Assembly (NCBI GenBank): GCA_002371335.1 | Contig: DFHP01000178.1 | Span: 1-6,274, forward strand | Direction: 5' to 3' | DNA from: Eubacterium sp. UBA3720 | GTDB taxonomy: Bacteria > Bacillota > Clostridia > Lachnospirales > Lachnospiraceae | Length of the DNA stretch: 6,274 nucleotides | Shown: positions 1 to 5,647 of the stretch, piece by piece | How positions within the stretch are numbered: position 1 is the first letter of the stretch | Layout: the number at the start of each line of letters is the position of its first letter | Notes under the pieces: generated by a model | Told to the model about the DNA's origin: nothing | Seen by the model: the letters and a program-made list of their open reading frames with translations, nothing else | The model's database searches: none | Position numbers and translations under genes: made by a program

Positions 1-362
1 GCTGCGGCAAAACCTGTCATGTCGCCTGTAACGCCTCCGCCAAGGGCGGCCAGCATATCTGTCCTGTCAAACTTATTGGCGATCAGATAATCATAGATGC
101 CGATGATCGTTTCTATGTTTTTGTTTTCTTCTCCGGCAGGGATAACGTAATGATATATCCCGGGAAACAGCGTTCGCAGTTCAGAAATCACGGAGTCAAG
201 ATACAGCGGGGATACATTGCTGTCTGTTACTATGCAGATCTTTCCCGGCGCCGCGGGGATTCCTGAAACAGCGTCAGCAAGTCCTCTGAAGGTGTCGGTC
301 CATATGATATCATAGGAAAAATCTCTGCCGGTGTTTTTACTGCTGATCGTTAATAAGTCCAT
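1..362 (-). CDS. aroB: 3-dehydroquinate synthase, N-terminal part (cut by window edge)
   Basis: Second enzyme of the shikimate pathway, a cytosolic NAD- and metal-dependent enzyme that cyclises DAHP to 3-dehydroquinate for aromatic amino acid synthesis. The first 120 codons are present, about one third of the usual ~360 residues; the rest lies beyond the left edge. The frame reads MDLLTISSKNTGRDF, then a strand KICIVTDSNV (41-50), a GEENKN motif (77-82) matching the family GExxK nucleotide-binding segment, and ALGGGVTGDMTGFAA (106-120), the glycine-rich GGGVxGDxxGF signature of dehydroquinate synthases. The ATG at 360-362 is preceded by AGAAGGAG (373-380) at 10-base spacing, which fixes the start. 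It begins 39 bases after ylmH with no terminator between, so it is probably co-transcribed with the division genes, although functionally unrelated to them. The metal-binding residues and C-terminal domain cannot be checked here. Confidence 0.93.
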   Translation of the reverse strand, partial: MDLLTISSKNTGRDFSYDIIWTDTFRGLADAVSGIPAAPGKICIVTDSNVSPLYLDSVISELRTLFPGIYHYVIPAGEENKNIETIIGIYDYLIANKFDRTDMLAALGGGVTGDMTGFAA

Positions 363-401
363 AGTCAGTTTTCTCCTTCTGAAGTATGCGAAACAGATTT
401 A

Positions 402-1154
402 TCATATGTATTTATATAATTTTACTATTGAACGTCCCTTTTTTGTAGTCTTCAAAGAACCTTCAAAACGACATTTTCCATATCCTCTGACAGAGATAAC
501 ATCACCCGGGGATATCTGGAAGGCAGCGGATGTCACAGGTCTTGCATTGACCTGTACTCCTCCTTTCGGAATAAGAGCAGAGATGGATGAACGTGAAACG
601 CCGAAAGCCAGAGCGATAATGCTGTCAAGACGCAGGGAAGCTATGCTTCCGGAAATCTCTTTCATGTCCGGCCTGACATCTTCAGGATCAGCGCTGCTTA
701 TTCTTACGGAAACCTCTGTATGTCGGATCATGTGAAGTTCATTCATGAAAAAATCGATCAGCTGATCATGACAGAAAAACCAGGCCTGACTGTTTTTTAC
801 AATAATATCGCCGATCCTGGAACGGTCTACGCCAAGGGAAAGGATGCTTCCCATAAAATCACGGTGGTTCAGTTTCTCCGCGTATTTCGGGTTTAACGGT
901 CTGATCTCAAGGCAGGAAAAAGGATAATCCCATTCATAATAAAGTGTATCCGGAATGAATGCAGCCATCCGGCGTTCGGAAAACTCATGACCGCCGTTAA
1001 ACTCTACATGGACGCCGGTATTCTTCCAGGATATCGACCGCACGACAGATTGTTGATATAAATCAAGAAAATCACTGAACATTACCATATCCTTCATAAA
1101 AGACATGGTACCCAGCTCAGTGATCCTTTTTCTGAATTGTTCTTCTGTATTCAT
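402..1154 (-). CDS. ylmH: YlmH-like S4-domain RNA-binding protein
   Basis: A 250-residue cytosolic protein, close to the ~257 residues of Bacillus subtilis YlmH. The N-terminal two thirds carry the family signature HRDFMGSILSLGVDRSRIGDIIV (split here: HRDF at 97-100, GVDRSRIGDIIV at 108-119). The C-terminal part (about 174-232) is an S4 RNA-binding domain, with LRLDSIIALAFGVSRSS (174-190), a lysine/glycine turn PKGGVQVNARPV and PGDVISVRGYGKCRFEG. The tail is basic. From established work, YlmH sits in the division gene cluster of Gram-positives and in B. subtilis has been reported to bind 50S subunits and to overlap functionally with RqcP in ribosome quality control. The ATG shares one base with the sepF stop (TAATG) and has no strong Shine-Dalgarno of its own, so translation is probably coupled to sepF. 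Confidence 0.93.
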   Translation of the reverse strand: MNTEEQFRKRITELGTMSFMKDMVMFSDFLDLYQQSVVRSISWKNTGVHVEFNGGHEFSERRMAAFIPDTLYYEWDYPFSCLEIRPLNPKYAEKLNHRDFMGSILSLGVDRSRIGDIIVKNSQAWFFCHDQLIDFFMNELHMIRHTEVSVRISSADPEDVRPDMKEISGSIASLRLDSIIALAFGVSRSSISALIPKGGVQVNARPVTSAAFQISPGDVISVRGYGKCRFEGSLKTTKKGRSIVKLYKYI

Positions 1155-1741
1155 TAATATTCTGCCCGCATGGAGGGGATTCCGCCGTTCAGGACATCAG
1201 TGATATCACCGGATATTTCCACTGAAGACGGTGTCAGAATGAAAATGTAATTGGAAATTTTCTGAAGGCTTCCATCGATTGCATAGCAGGTACCGCATGC
1301 AAAATCGATGATCCTCTGTGCCAGTTCTACATCTACTCCCTCCAGATTCAGAACGACCGTACTGTCTGCGAGTAAAGTGTCCGCGATCTCTCGGGTATTT
1401 TCCATTGTAACCGGTTTAATAACTGAAACTTCCATATCATTCGCTGTCCTTGAAGAAGCCGTTCTCCGCATCGGCGTCACTTTGGATCGCTGAGATGTTC
1501 TGGCAGGAGATGTAGTACGGGTGGTCTTTTTCGTACTTCTTACCGGAATATCTTCCTCTTCGTAATCGGTATCCTCATCTTTTTTCATCTTTTTGAAGAA
1601 ACGATTCTTCTGTTTCGGAGGCTCTTCCTCCTCAAATTCCTCATCGTCCTCGAAATCATCGTCATCATCATAAAATGCGTCGTCATCATCATAATCATCA
1701 TTGAGACGGACCGCATTCAGAAATCGGTCTAAGAAACTCAT
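1154..1741 (-). CDS. sepF: Cell division protein SepF
   Basis: SepF is a membrane-tethering partner of FtsZ that forms rings at the inner face of the septum. The 195 residues show the three expected parts. First is an N-terminal amphipathic helix (MSFLDRFLNAVRL, 1-13) that would bind the membrane. Next is a long disordered linker (about 14-102) that is first extremely acidic (runs of Asp and Glu at 15-40) and then Ser/Thr/Arg-rich. Last is the C-terminal SepF fold (103-182) with VVLNLEGVDVELAQRIIDF (129-147), CGTCYAIDG (149-157) and ISNYIFILTP (162-171), which align readily with the Bacillus protein. The length exceeds the ~150 residues of B. subtilis SepF because of the linker. The start has GAGGGAG (1750-1756) 8 bases upstream. 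It lies 27 bases after yggS and overlaps ylmH by one base. Confidence 0.96.
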   Translation of the reverse strand: MSFLDRFLNAVRLNDDYDDDDAFYDDDDDFEDDEEFEEEEPPKQKNRFFKKMKKDEDTDYEEEDIPVRSTKKTTRTTSPARTSQRSKVTPMRRTASSRTANDMEVSVIKPVTMENTREIADTLLADSTVVLNLEGVDVELAQRIIDFACGTCYAIDGSLQKISNYIFILTPSSVEISGDITDVLNGGIPSMRAEY

Positions 1742-1768
1742 ATGTTGTTCTCCCTCGTTAAGCGAAAC

Positions 1769-2461
1769 TTAAATATTGTATTCTCTGGCACCAAAGATCG
1801 CCGTGCCCACCCTCACAAGAGTAGCGCCCTCTTCGATCGCAACTTCAAAATCACCAGTCATACCCATACTTAAGTCAATCATACTAACATTATTAATGTT
1901 TTTGGAGGCAATGTCAACACTTAATTCCTTTAATTTTCGGAAAACAAGGCGGTTTTCCCCGGGATCGTCTACAAAAGGAGCAATCGTCATAAGGCCGTTT
2001 ACATGAATATTCGGCAGTTCTGCTATCTGCCGGATCAATGCTTCGGCATCCTGTACACGCACGCCGAATTTACTCTCCTCTTCCGCCACGTTTACTTCGA
2101 TCAGCACAGGAAGAACGCGATCATGCTTTCCTGCTTCACGACTGATCACTTCCGCAAGGCGGACAGAATCGACAGAATGGATCATGGCGACTTTATCCGC
2201 AATGTATTTTACTTTGTTTGTCTGAAGATGACCGATCATGTGCCAGCGGATATCCTTTGCCATGTTTTCATACTTCATTTTTAATTCCTGTGCTTTGTTT
2301 TCTCCGAAATCACGCTCTCCTGTTTCATAGATTTCTTCAAGCATGGAAACAGGCTTTGTTTTGCTCACGGCGATGAGGGTCACCTCTTTTCGATCGCGGC
2401 CTGCCCGAAGGCAGGCTTTTTTTACCCGGTCTTCAACCTGATAATAATTATCTTGTAACAT
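1769..2461 (-). CDS. yggS: YggS/YlmE family pyridoxal phosphate homeostasis protein (PLPBP)
   Basis: A 230-residue single-domain PLP-binding protein of the YggS/PROSC family, a fold related to the N-terminal barrel of alanine racemase. It has no demonstrated enzymatic reaction; it buffers PLP and affects amino acid and vitamin B6 balance. Visible family motifs are AVSKTKP (31-37) with Lys34 as the Schiff-base lysine, FGENKAQE (52-59), WHMIGHLQTNK (73-83), VNVAEEESKFG (123-133), GLMTIAPF, and LSMGMTGDFEVAIEEGATLVRVGTAIFG (starting at 197), which contains the phosphate-binding residues. Length is normal and no key residue is missing. The start has AAAGGA (2472-2477) about 10 bases upstream. It lies between the hlyD-like gene (40-base gap) and sepF (27-base gap). 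Its place next to sepF is conserved in many Firmicutes, where it is called ylmE. Confidence 0.95.
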   Translation of the reverse strand: MLQDNYYQVEDRVKKACLRAGRDRKEVTLIAVSKTKPVSMLEEIYETGERDFGENKAQELKMKYENMAKDIRWHMIGHLQTNKVKYIADKVAMIHSVDSVRLAEVISREAGKHDRVLPVLIEVNVAEEESKFGVRVQDAEALIRQIAELPNIHVNGLMTIAPFVDDPGENRLVFRKLKELSVDIASKNINNVSMIDLSMGMTGDFEVAIEEGATLVRVGTAIFGAREYNI

Positions 2462-2501
2462 TTTCTTTGAATCCTTTCCTGACCATTCATATCAAAACTG
2501 T

Positions 2502-3875
2502 CTAACGGAGAATCTGATCTTCATGTACGTCCGCGCCGTTTCGTACGATATAATCGAACTGCATCAGATCAGATCTCTCATCATTGGAAATGATGCAGTA
2601 TTCTTCGTTGGAGTCGATTATGGTCACTTTTTCAAAAAGCGCATATCCTTTGTTTATGTTATATACGCCGTCAAGAGATACGGTTTCGCTGATCGCATAA
2701 CGATCTTCGGAATCCGGTCTTATGATCCGGTCGCCTTTGTTAAAATACTCTTTTTCGACCAGATAAAAAGAAGCGGAATCTTCTTCTGAAGCATCAGAGC
2801 CGGTCATGTTTAGCGTTCCTTCTGCAGTATTGATACCGGCCTTGTCAAAGATAGAACCGGCGACAAAAACAGAGGTCTGGTTTCCTTTTTTGTCAGTGGT
2901 TTCAACCATAAAACCGGTTTCTCCTCCGGTTCCTCCCTTAACCGCATATTCTTCAGGAATAAGATAAAAATCCTTTTGGATGATGGCGGATTTTGGGACC
3001 TTCAATCCTGATATGCTGTTTGTGATCAGCTCCACGTCCAGAAATCTTTCCTTACAGTAACGGACCATTCCGTTTGTGAATGAAATCTCGGCGTAATGCT
3101 GTTCATTCCGGTCAAATAATCTTACGGTGCCGGTCTCTGTTTTTCCGTCTTTTTCAAATCTTACAGGAATGGTCTCATAAGATGAGATGCGGTTAAGCTG
3201 ACCTTCAGAGAGAGGTATCACAATAGACCAGTTCTCGCTGTTGATCAGTTTATAGACGGGAGCTCCCGCGCTTACTGCTTCAGATGTCTGAAGCCGCTGC
3301 TTATGATATTTATTATAAATAAAATCATCTTCTGTAACGGTATCGGCAGTCCTTGGCTCATAACCATCCGTATAGTAGGAAATGATTCCGTCGGAATCTG
3401 CCTTCACCTCCGTACCTGCAGTGGATTCCCGGGAAGCGGTAAGGTTTTGCGACTTAAGTGAATACTGCAGATCATACACGGAATTATAACGGTCAGATGA
3501 ATATATTCCGGAGAAATCAGAAGAAAGCTGTTTCAGCGTTTCAAGGGTCTTATCACTGTTACTGCCGGCGGAGTCTGCGGCAGGCAGGGTCTGCGGCGAG
3601 GCGTTAACCGAATAAACGGTTTCATTGACCGCCGTACGTCCACCCTCAGGCACGTAATAAGTCAGGTAACCGCCGCCGGGAGATGTGACAACGGTCTCGT
3701 CCCTCAGAGCGACTGCCATATAAGTGCTGTTCTGTGACAGAGTACCCGGCTTTACCTGATAGGACGTAATGTGATCCGTCGTAAAATAAATAACTATGGT
3801 AGCCAGCAGGTATATAAAGATCATGAGGAAAATGACCAGGCTGATATTAAAAGAGGTCCTCGATTTTTTTTTCAA
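2502..3875 (-). CDS. HlyD-like membrane-anchored protein (efflux adaptor-like, function unknown)
   Basis: A 457-residue protein with a short basic N-terminus (KKKSR), one transmembrane segment (about 10-31) and a long extracytoplasmic part. Residues 56-90 (TSPGGGYLTYYVPEGGRTAVNETVY) and 156-171 (EVKADSDGIISYY) look like the two halves of the lipoyl-like domain of HlyD/membrane-fusion proteins, joined by a helical stretch (105-150). A beta-barrel-like region (210-310, SENWSIVIPLSEGQL, LKVPKSAIIQ) and a C-terminal beta domain (400-457, DGVYNINKGYALFEKVTII) follow. This supports a membrane-fusion-adaptor fold, but no ABC or RND transporter and no outer-membrane partner is encoded nearby. The start is TTG: an in-frame TGA lies at 3894-3896, the next Met is inside the membrane segment, and AGGAG sits 7 bases upstream. 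Being first in the yggS-sepF-ylmH operon suggests an envelope or division role, which is inference. Confidence 0.8.
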   Translation of the reverse strand: MKKKSRTSFNISLVIFLMIFIYLLATIVIYFTTDHITSYQVKPGTLSQNSTYMAVALRDETVVTSPGGGYLTYYVPEGGRTAVNETVYSVNASPQTLPAADSAGSNSDKTLETLKQLSSDFSGIYSSDRYNSVYDLQYSLKSQNLTASRESTAGTEVKADSDGIISYYTDGYEPRTADTVTEDDFIYNKYHKQRLQTSEAVSAGAPVYKLINSENWSIVIPLSEGQLNRISSYETIPVRFEKDGKTETGTVRLFDRNEQHYAEISFTNGMVRYCKERFLDVELITNSISGLKVPKSAIIQKDFYLIPEEYAVKGGTGGETGFMVETTDKKGNQTSVFVAGSIFDKAGINTAEGTLNMTGSDASEEDSASFYLVEKEYFNKGDRIIRPDSEDRYAISETVSLDGVYNINKGYALFEKVTIIDSNEEYCIISNDERSDLMQFDYIVRNGADVHEDQILR

Positions 3876-3882
3876 TAATATT

Positions 3883-3887
3883 CTCCT
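3883..3887 (-). promoter_or_regulatory. Ribosome binding site for the TTG-started hlyD-like gene
   Basis: The minus strand reads TTTTTTAGGAGAATATTATTG. AGGAG lies 7 bases before TTG (3873-3875), and there is no ATG or GTG between it and the in-frame stop at 3894-3896. This decides the unusual TTG start. The site directly follows the T-run of the upstream hairpin, so terminator and ribosome binding site are fused without a spacer. Confidence 0.8.
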
Positions 3888-3940
3888 AAAAAATCAGAAG
3901 GAACTATACGCTATCAAAAGAACAGGTATAATTCCTTCTG
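3888..3940 (-). terminator. Intrinsic terminator or attenuator hairpin upstream of the hlyD-like gene
   Basis: On the minus-strand RNA, CAGAAGGAAUUAUAC (3940-3926) pairs with GUAUAGUUCCUUCUG (3909-3895) over 15 consecutive pairs, including one U-G wobble (3931 with 3904). The loop is 16 bases. The stem is followed by A and then six U (3893-3888). On the plus strand the wobble would be an unpaired A/C, so the structure is built for minus-strand transcription. It ends the P-loop gene transcript, but it sits immediately before the ribosome binding site of the hlyD-like gene. No promoter fits between hairpin and start codon, so downstream expression must involve readthrough or a promoter upstream of or within the hairpin. 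The stem is only moderately GC-rich at its base. Confidence 0.75.
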
Positions 3941-3950
3941 CTATTGTCAT
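3894..3950 (-). other. Possible leader peptide frame across the terminator hairpin
   Basis: An ATG at 3948-3950 opens an 18-codon frame, MTIAEGIIPVLLIAYSSF, ending with TGA at 3894-3896, exactly at the foot of the terminator stem. A ribosome on this frame would cover the hairpin and could prevent termination, as in classical attenuators. The peptide is rich in Ile, Leu and Val. Against it: no convincing Shine-Dalgarno precedes the ATG (the upstream bases are TTGAAAATAG), and a frame this short can arise by chance. Confidence 0.2.
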
Positions 3951-3964
3951 CTATTTTCAATGTA

Positions 3965-3987
3965 TGCATTATTATGATTATAATGCA
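3965..3987. repeat. Perfect 8-bp inverted repeat over the P-loop gene stop codon
   Basis: TGCATTAT (3965-3972) and ATAATGCA (3980-3987) are perfect inverted copies separated by 7 bases. The dyad covers the last codons and TAA stop of the P-loop gene. No T-run follows on the minus strand, so it is not an intrinsic terminator. It could be an operator-like site or a weak 3' hairpin. The arms are AT-rich and chance is possible. Confidence 0.4.
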
Positions 3988-4403
3988 ACAACAACTTTCT
4001 CCTGTAATGCCGGGCTCAGCTCCTGTTTGTCAAGACCGATACTGATCACAAAATTTGTGCCGAAAGTATTGCTGATACTTTCCAGTTCAGCTATGACTGA
4101 ATCCAGTTCTTCTGCATCTTCAACGATAGCAGCGATCTTGCGGAAATTATCTGCGTATACATACTGAAGATCGTGATCCTGTGAGATAATTCCACATACG
4201 AAACCAATGAATTCTGATGAGTTTTTAATAGGATATGATGTAAGGTTTATCAATCTGATACGATTGTTTAATTCGTACATTTTAGAAGTATTTTTATCGA
4301 GGTAAACGATATTTCCTGTAGCCTCTTTTATGTTTTTGTTCGCTTCATCCAAAAGATATCTAGTCTTACCTTTACCATTATTACCTGCAATTAACTGAAC
4401 CAT
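3978..4403 (-). CDS. Small P-loop (Walker A) protein of unknown function
   Basis: A 141-residue soluble protein that starts almost directly with a nucleotide-binding loop, GNNGKGKT (7-14), matching GxxxxGKT after a short hydrophobic strand (VQLIA). A hydrophobic strand ending in Asp, LQYVYADN (79-86), may be a Walker B. Another strand, TNFVISIG (116-123), fits a compact alpha/beta P-loop fold. It is too short for a complete ABC, AAA+ or kinase domain, and no substrate domain, membrane segment or signal peptide is visible. From memory, similar short proteins occur in Clostridia and are sometimes auto-labelled PilT-like or ATP-binding; I would not transfer the PilT name. It is monocistronic-looking: own promoter (4462-4490), strong AAGGAGG (4412-4418) 8 bases before the ATG, and a terminator-like hairpin after it. 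A role linked to the flanking wall and division genes is only suggested by position. Confidence 0.8.
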   Translation of the reverse strand: MVQLIAGNNGKGKTRYLLDEANKNIKEATGNIVYLDKNTSKMYELNNRIRLINLTSYPIKNSSEFIGFVCGIISQDHDLQYVYADNFRKIAAIVEDAEELDSVIAELESISNTFGTNFVISIGLDKQELSPALQEKVVVAL

Positions 4404-4428
4404 AGCAGTTTCCTCCTTAGTTTTATGA

Positions 4429-4441
4429 TTTTAGACTAAAA
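4429..4441. repeat. Short dyad in the leader of the P-loop gene
   Basis: TTTTAG, one central base, then CTAAAA forms a perfect 6-bp inverted repeat just downstream of the predicted transcription start. It could be an operator, but it is short and AT-only apart from one G/C pair per arm, so chance is likely. Confidence 0.2.
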
Positions 4442-4461
4442 ACTTATGCGTTCATGTATTA

Positions 4462-4490
4462 ATTATAGAGTGTTTGACGAAAAAATACAA
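4462..4490 (-). promoter_or_regulatory. Sigma-A promoter for the P-loop gene
   Basis: The minus strand has -35 TTGTAT (4490-4485, 4 of 6 consensus bases), a 17-base spacer and a perfect -10 TATAAT (4467-4462). Transcription would start near 4455, giving a leader of about 50 bases that ends in the strong ribosome binding site at 4412-4418. This is the only clearly consensus promoter in the window, and by readthrough of the hairpin at 3888-3940 it could also feed the hlyD-like/yggS/sepF/ylmH operon. Confidence 0.75.
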
Positions 4491-4560
4491 GCAAATTAAC
4501 TCCTGTTCGTACACCTTTCATCTCAGTGCGAGAAGCTTCCCGATACTTAAGCGGCGGGTT

Positions 4561-4599
4561 ATGACAGGCTCGTATGACAGGCTCGTATGTCAGGCGTTT
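4561..4599. repeat. 13-bp tandem repeat overlapping the carboxypeptidase stop codon
   Basis: ATGACAGGCTCGT occurs twice in direct succession (4561-4573 and 4574-4586), followed by a third, degenerate unit (4587-4599, 9 of 13 identical). The degenerate unit contains the stop codon of the carboxypeptidase gene (4590-4592). The 13-base period is not a multiple of three, so this is a DNA-level duplication rather than a protein repeat. One changed base in unit three also makes a 5-bp inverted pair, TGACA/TGTCA, across units two and three. Confidence 0.85.
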
Positions 4600-5624
4600 G
4601 TTTTTGTCAGGAGCGTGTCCATATCCGCATAAAGTGTTGGTTTGTTAAAGGCGTTCAGGACAATTGAAATATATGGGATCCCGTATCGGTTCTGTACGGC
4701 CAGTGCCAGACATGAGCCTGCTTCATCAGTGGTTCCGGTCTTTCCCGCCATAATTGTGATCCCTTCGGGAAGAGTATGCTCGCCGTTAAGGTATTTATCC
4801 GTAGAAGGAAGGTTATAAGCTTTGTAGCTTCCGTCCTTTCCCCATATTTCAAGAGTATAATAGGCGTTCTTCATGACGTCCGTGATCTCGGTGTATTTGG
4901 ATATCTCATTCAGCATGAGATAGATATCATATGCTGTGGTATAGTGGTTGTCGTCGTGAAGACCATGAGGATTGACAAAATGTGTCCCTGTCATACCTAA
5001 CTGCTGTGCTTCCTGATTCATAAGATCAACGAAAGCTTCCGTGCTGCCGCTCATATGACGGGCGATCGCCATGGCAGTGTCATTCGCCGAATACACGAGA
5101 AGTGCCGAAAACAGTTGTTTCATAGTCACCTCGTCTCCTATATCCAGGCCGGACATCTGAGACTGGGCGTCAAGAGCAAAATCTGAAGCTTCCATGGTGA
5201 CTTCATCATCCATGTTTCCGTATTTAGCCACGATCAGGGCAGTCATCAGTTTTGTGATGCTGGCCGGATAGACTGTATCATACGCACCCTGCGAGAATAC
5301 AGCTTCCTTTGTTTCAAGATTGAATAAAAGACCTCTCTCCTGGCCTGAGGAAAAACTGATATCAGAAGCAACGTTTCCGTCCGACACGCACAGATCAGAA
5401 GCAAATGAAGGGGCTACGTTTGTGGTTTTATACGCCGTATCCAGATAAGGCGTGAGGTTTTCACAGGAGTACGGATACTGAAGGTCATGAATTTTTCCAC
5501 TCTCATTGAAAAAAAGATAACCAATGATTCCGACCATGATCATTATGACAGTGATCAGCGCTATCAGAAGGTTTCTGACCAGACGTTCCTTTCTGGTTTT
5601 TCCCGGTAAAGTAATTGGATTCAT
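4590..5624 (-). CDS. D-alanyl-D-alanine carboxypeptidase (low-molecular-weight PBP, DacF-like)
   Basis: A serine peptidase of family S11 that removes the terminal D-Ala from peptidoglycan stem peptides outside the membrane and so limits cross-linking. It has 344 residues: a basic cytoplasmic N-terminus (KTRKERLVR), one uncleaved-looking membrane anchor (about 18-38), a linker, and the catalytic domain from about 88. All three active-site motifs are present: S122-I-T-K125 (SxxK, nucleophile Ser122), S179-A-N181 (SxN) and K295-T-G-T298 (KTGT). The C-terminal PBP5 domain found in DacA/DacF relatives is absent; the protein ends about 46 residues after KTGT, so membrane attachment is N-terminal. 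The start has AAGAGGA (5634-5640) 9 bases upstream. It lies 23 bases after the FtsW/RodA gene, probably in the same operon. Exact gene symbol left open. Confidence 0.93.
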   Translation of the reverse strand: MNPITLPGKTRKERLVRNLLIALITVIMIMVGIIGYLFFNESGKIHDLQYPYSCENLTPYLDTAYKTTNVAPSFASDLCVSDGNVASDISFSSGQERGLLFNLETKEAVFSQGAYDTVYPASITKLMTALIVAKYGNMDDEVTMEASDFALDAQSQMSGLDIGDEVTMKQLFSALLVYSANDTAMAIARHMSGSTEAFVDLMNQEAQQLGMTGTHFVNPHGLHDDNHYTTAYDIYLMLNEISKYTEITDVMKNAYYTLEIWGKDGSYKAYNLPSTDKYLNGEHTLPEGITIMAGKTGTTDEAGSCLALAVQNRYGIPYISIVLNAFNKPTLYADMDTLLTKTNA

Positions 5625-5647
5625 CTGTATATGTCCTCTTTTAAAAT

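Noticed and set aside
331..735. Plus-strand open frame of about 134 codons opposite ylmH
   Set aside because: It is antisense to a well-supported gene, has no ribosome binding site and resembles no family; it overlaps the ylmH S4 domain coding region.
3978..3984. Perfect TATAAT on the minus strand at the P-loop stop codon as a promoter -10 for the hlyD-like operon
   Set aside because: No acceptable -35 lies 16-18 bases upstream (the nearest, TTACAG, is at 19 and poor); the hexamer is explained by the Leu-stop codons TTA TAA followed by T.
3796..4167. Plus-strand open frame of about 123 codons across the hlyD-like start, terminator and P-loop gene
   Set aside because: It runs antisense through two genes and a hairpin, has low-complexity Ser runs and no ribosome binding site; it is a shadow frame.
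4404..4589. Search for an intrinsic terminator after the carboxypeptidase gene
   Set aside because: The best palindrome (CGGGAAGCTTCTCG on the minus strand, near 4530-4543) has no loop and no T-run after it. Apart from the promoter, leader and 13-bp repeats I see nothing else here.
4561..4599. CRISPR-like or attachment-site repeat
   Set aside because: Units are 13 bp, directly adjacent without spacers, and no integrase or cas gene is nearby; simple tandem duplication fits better.
4655..4852. Minus-strand 65-codon frame inside the carboxypeptidase gene
   Set aside because: It is an alternative frame of the KTGT-containing region, with no family resemblance and no ribosome binding site.
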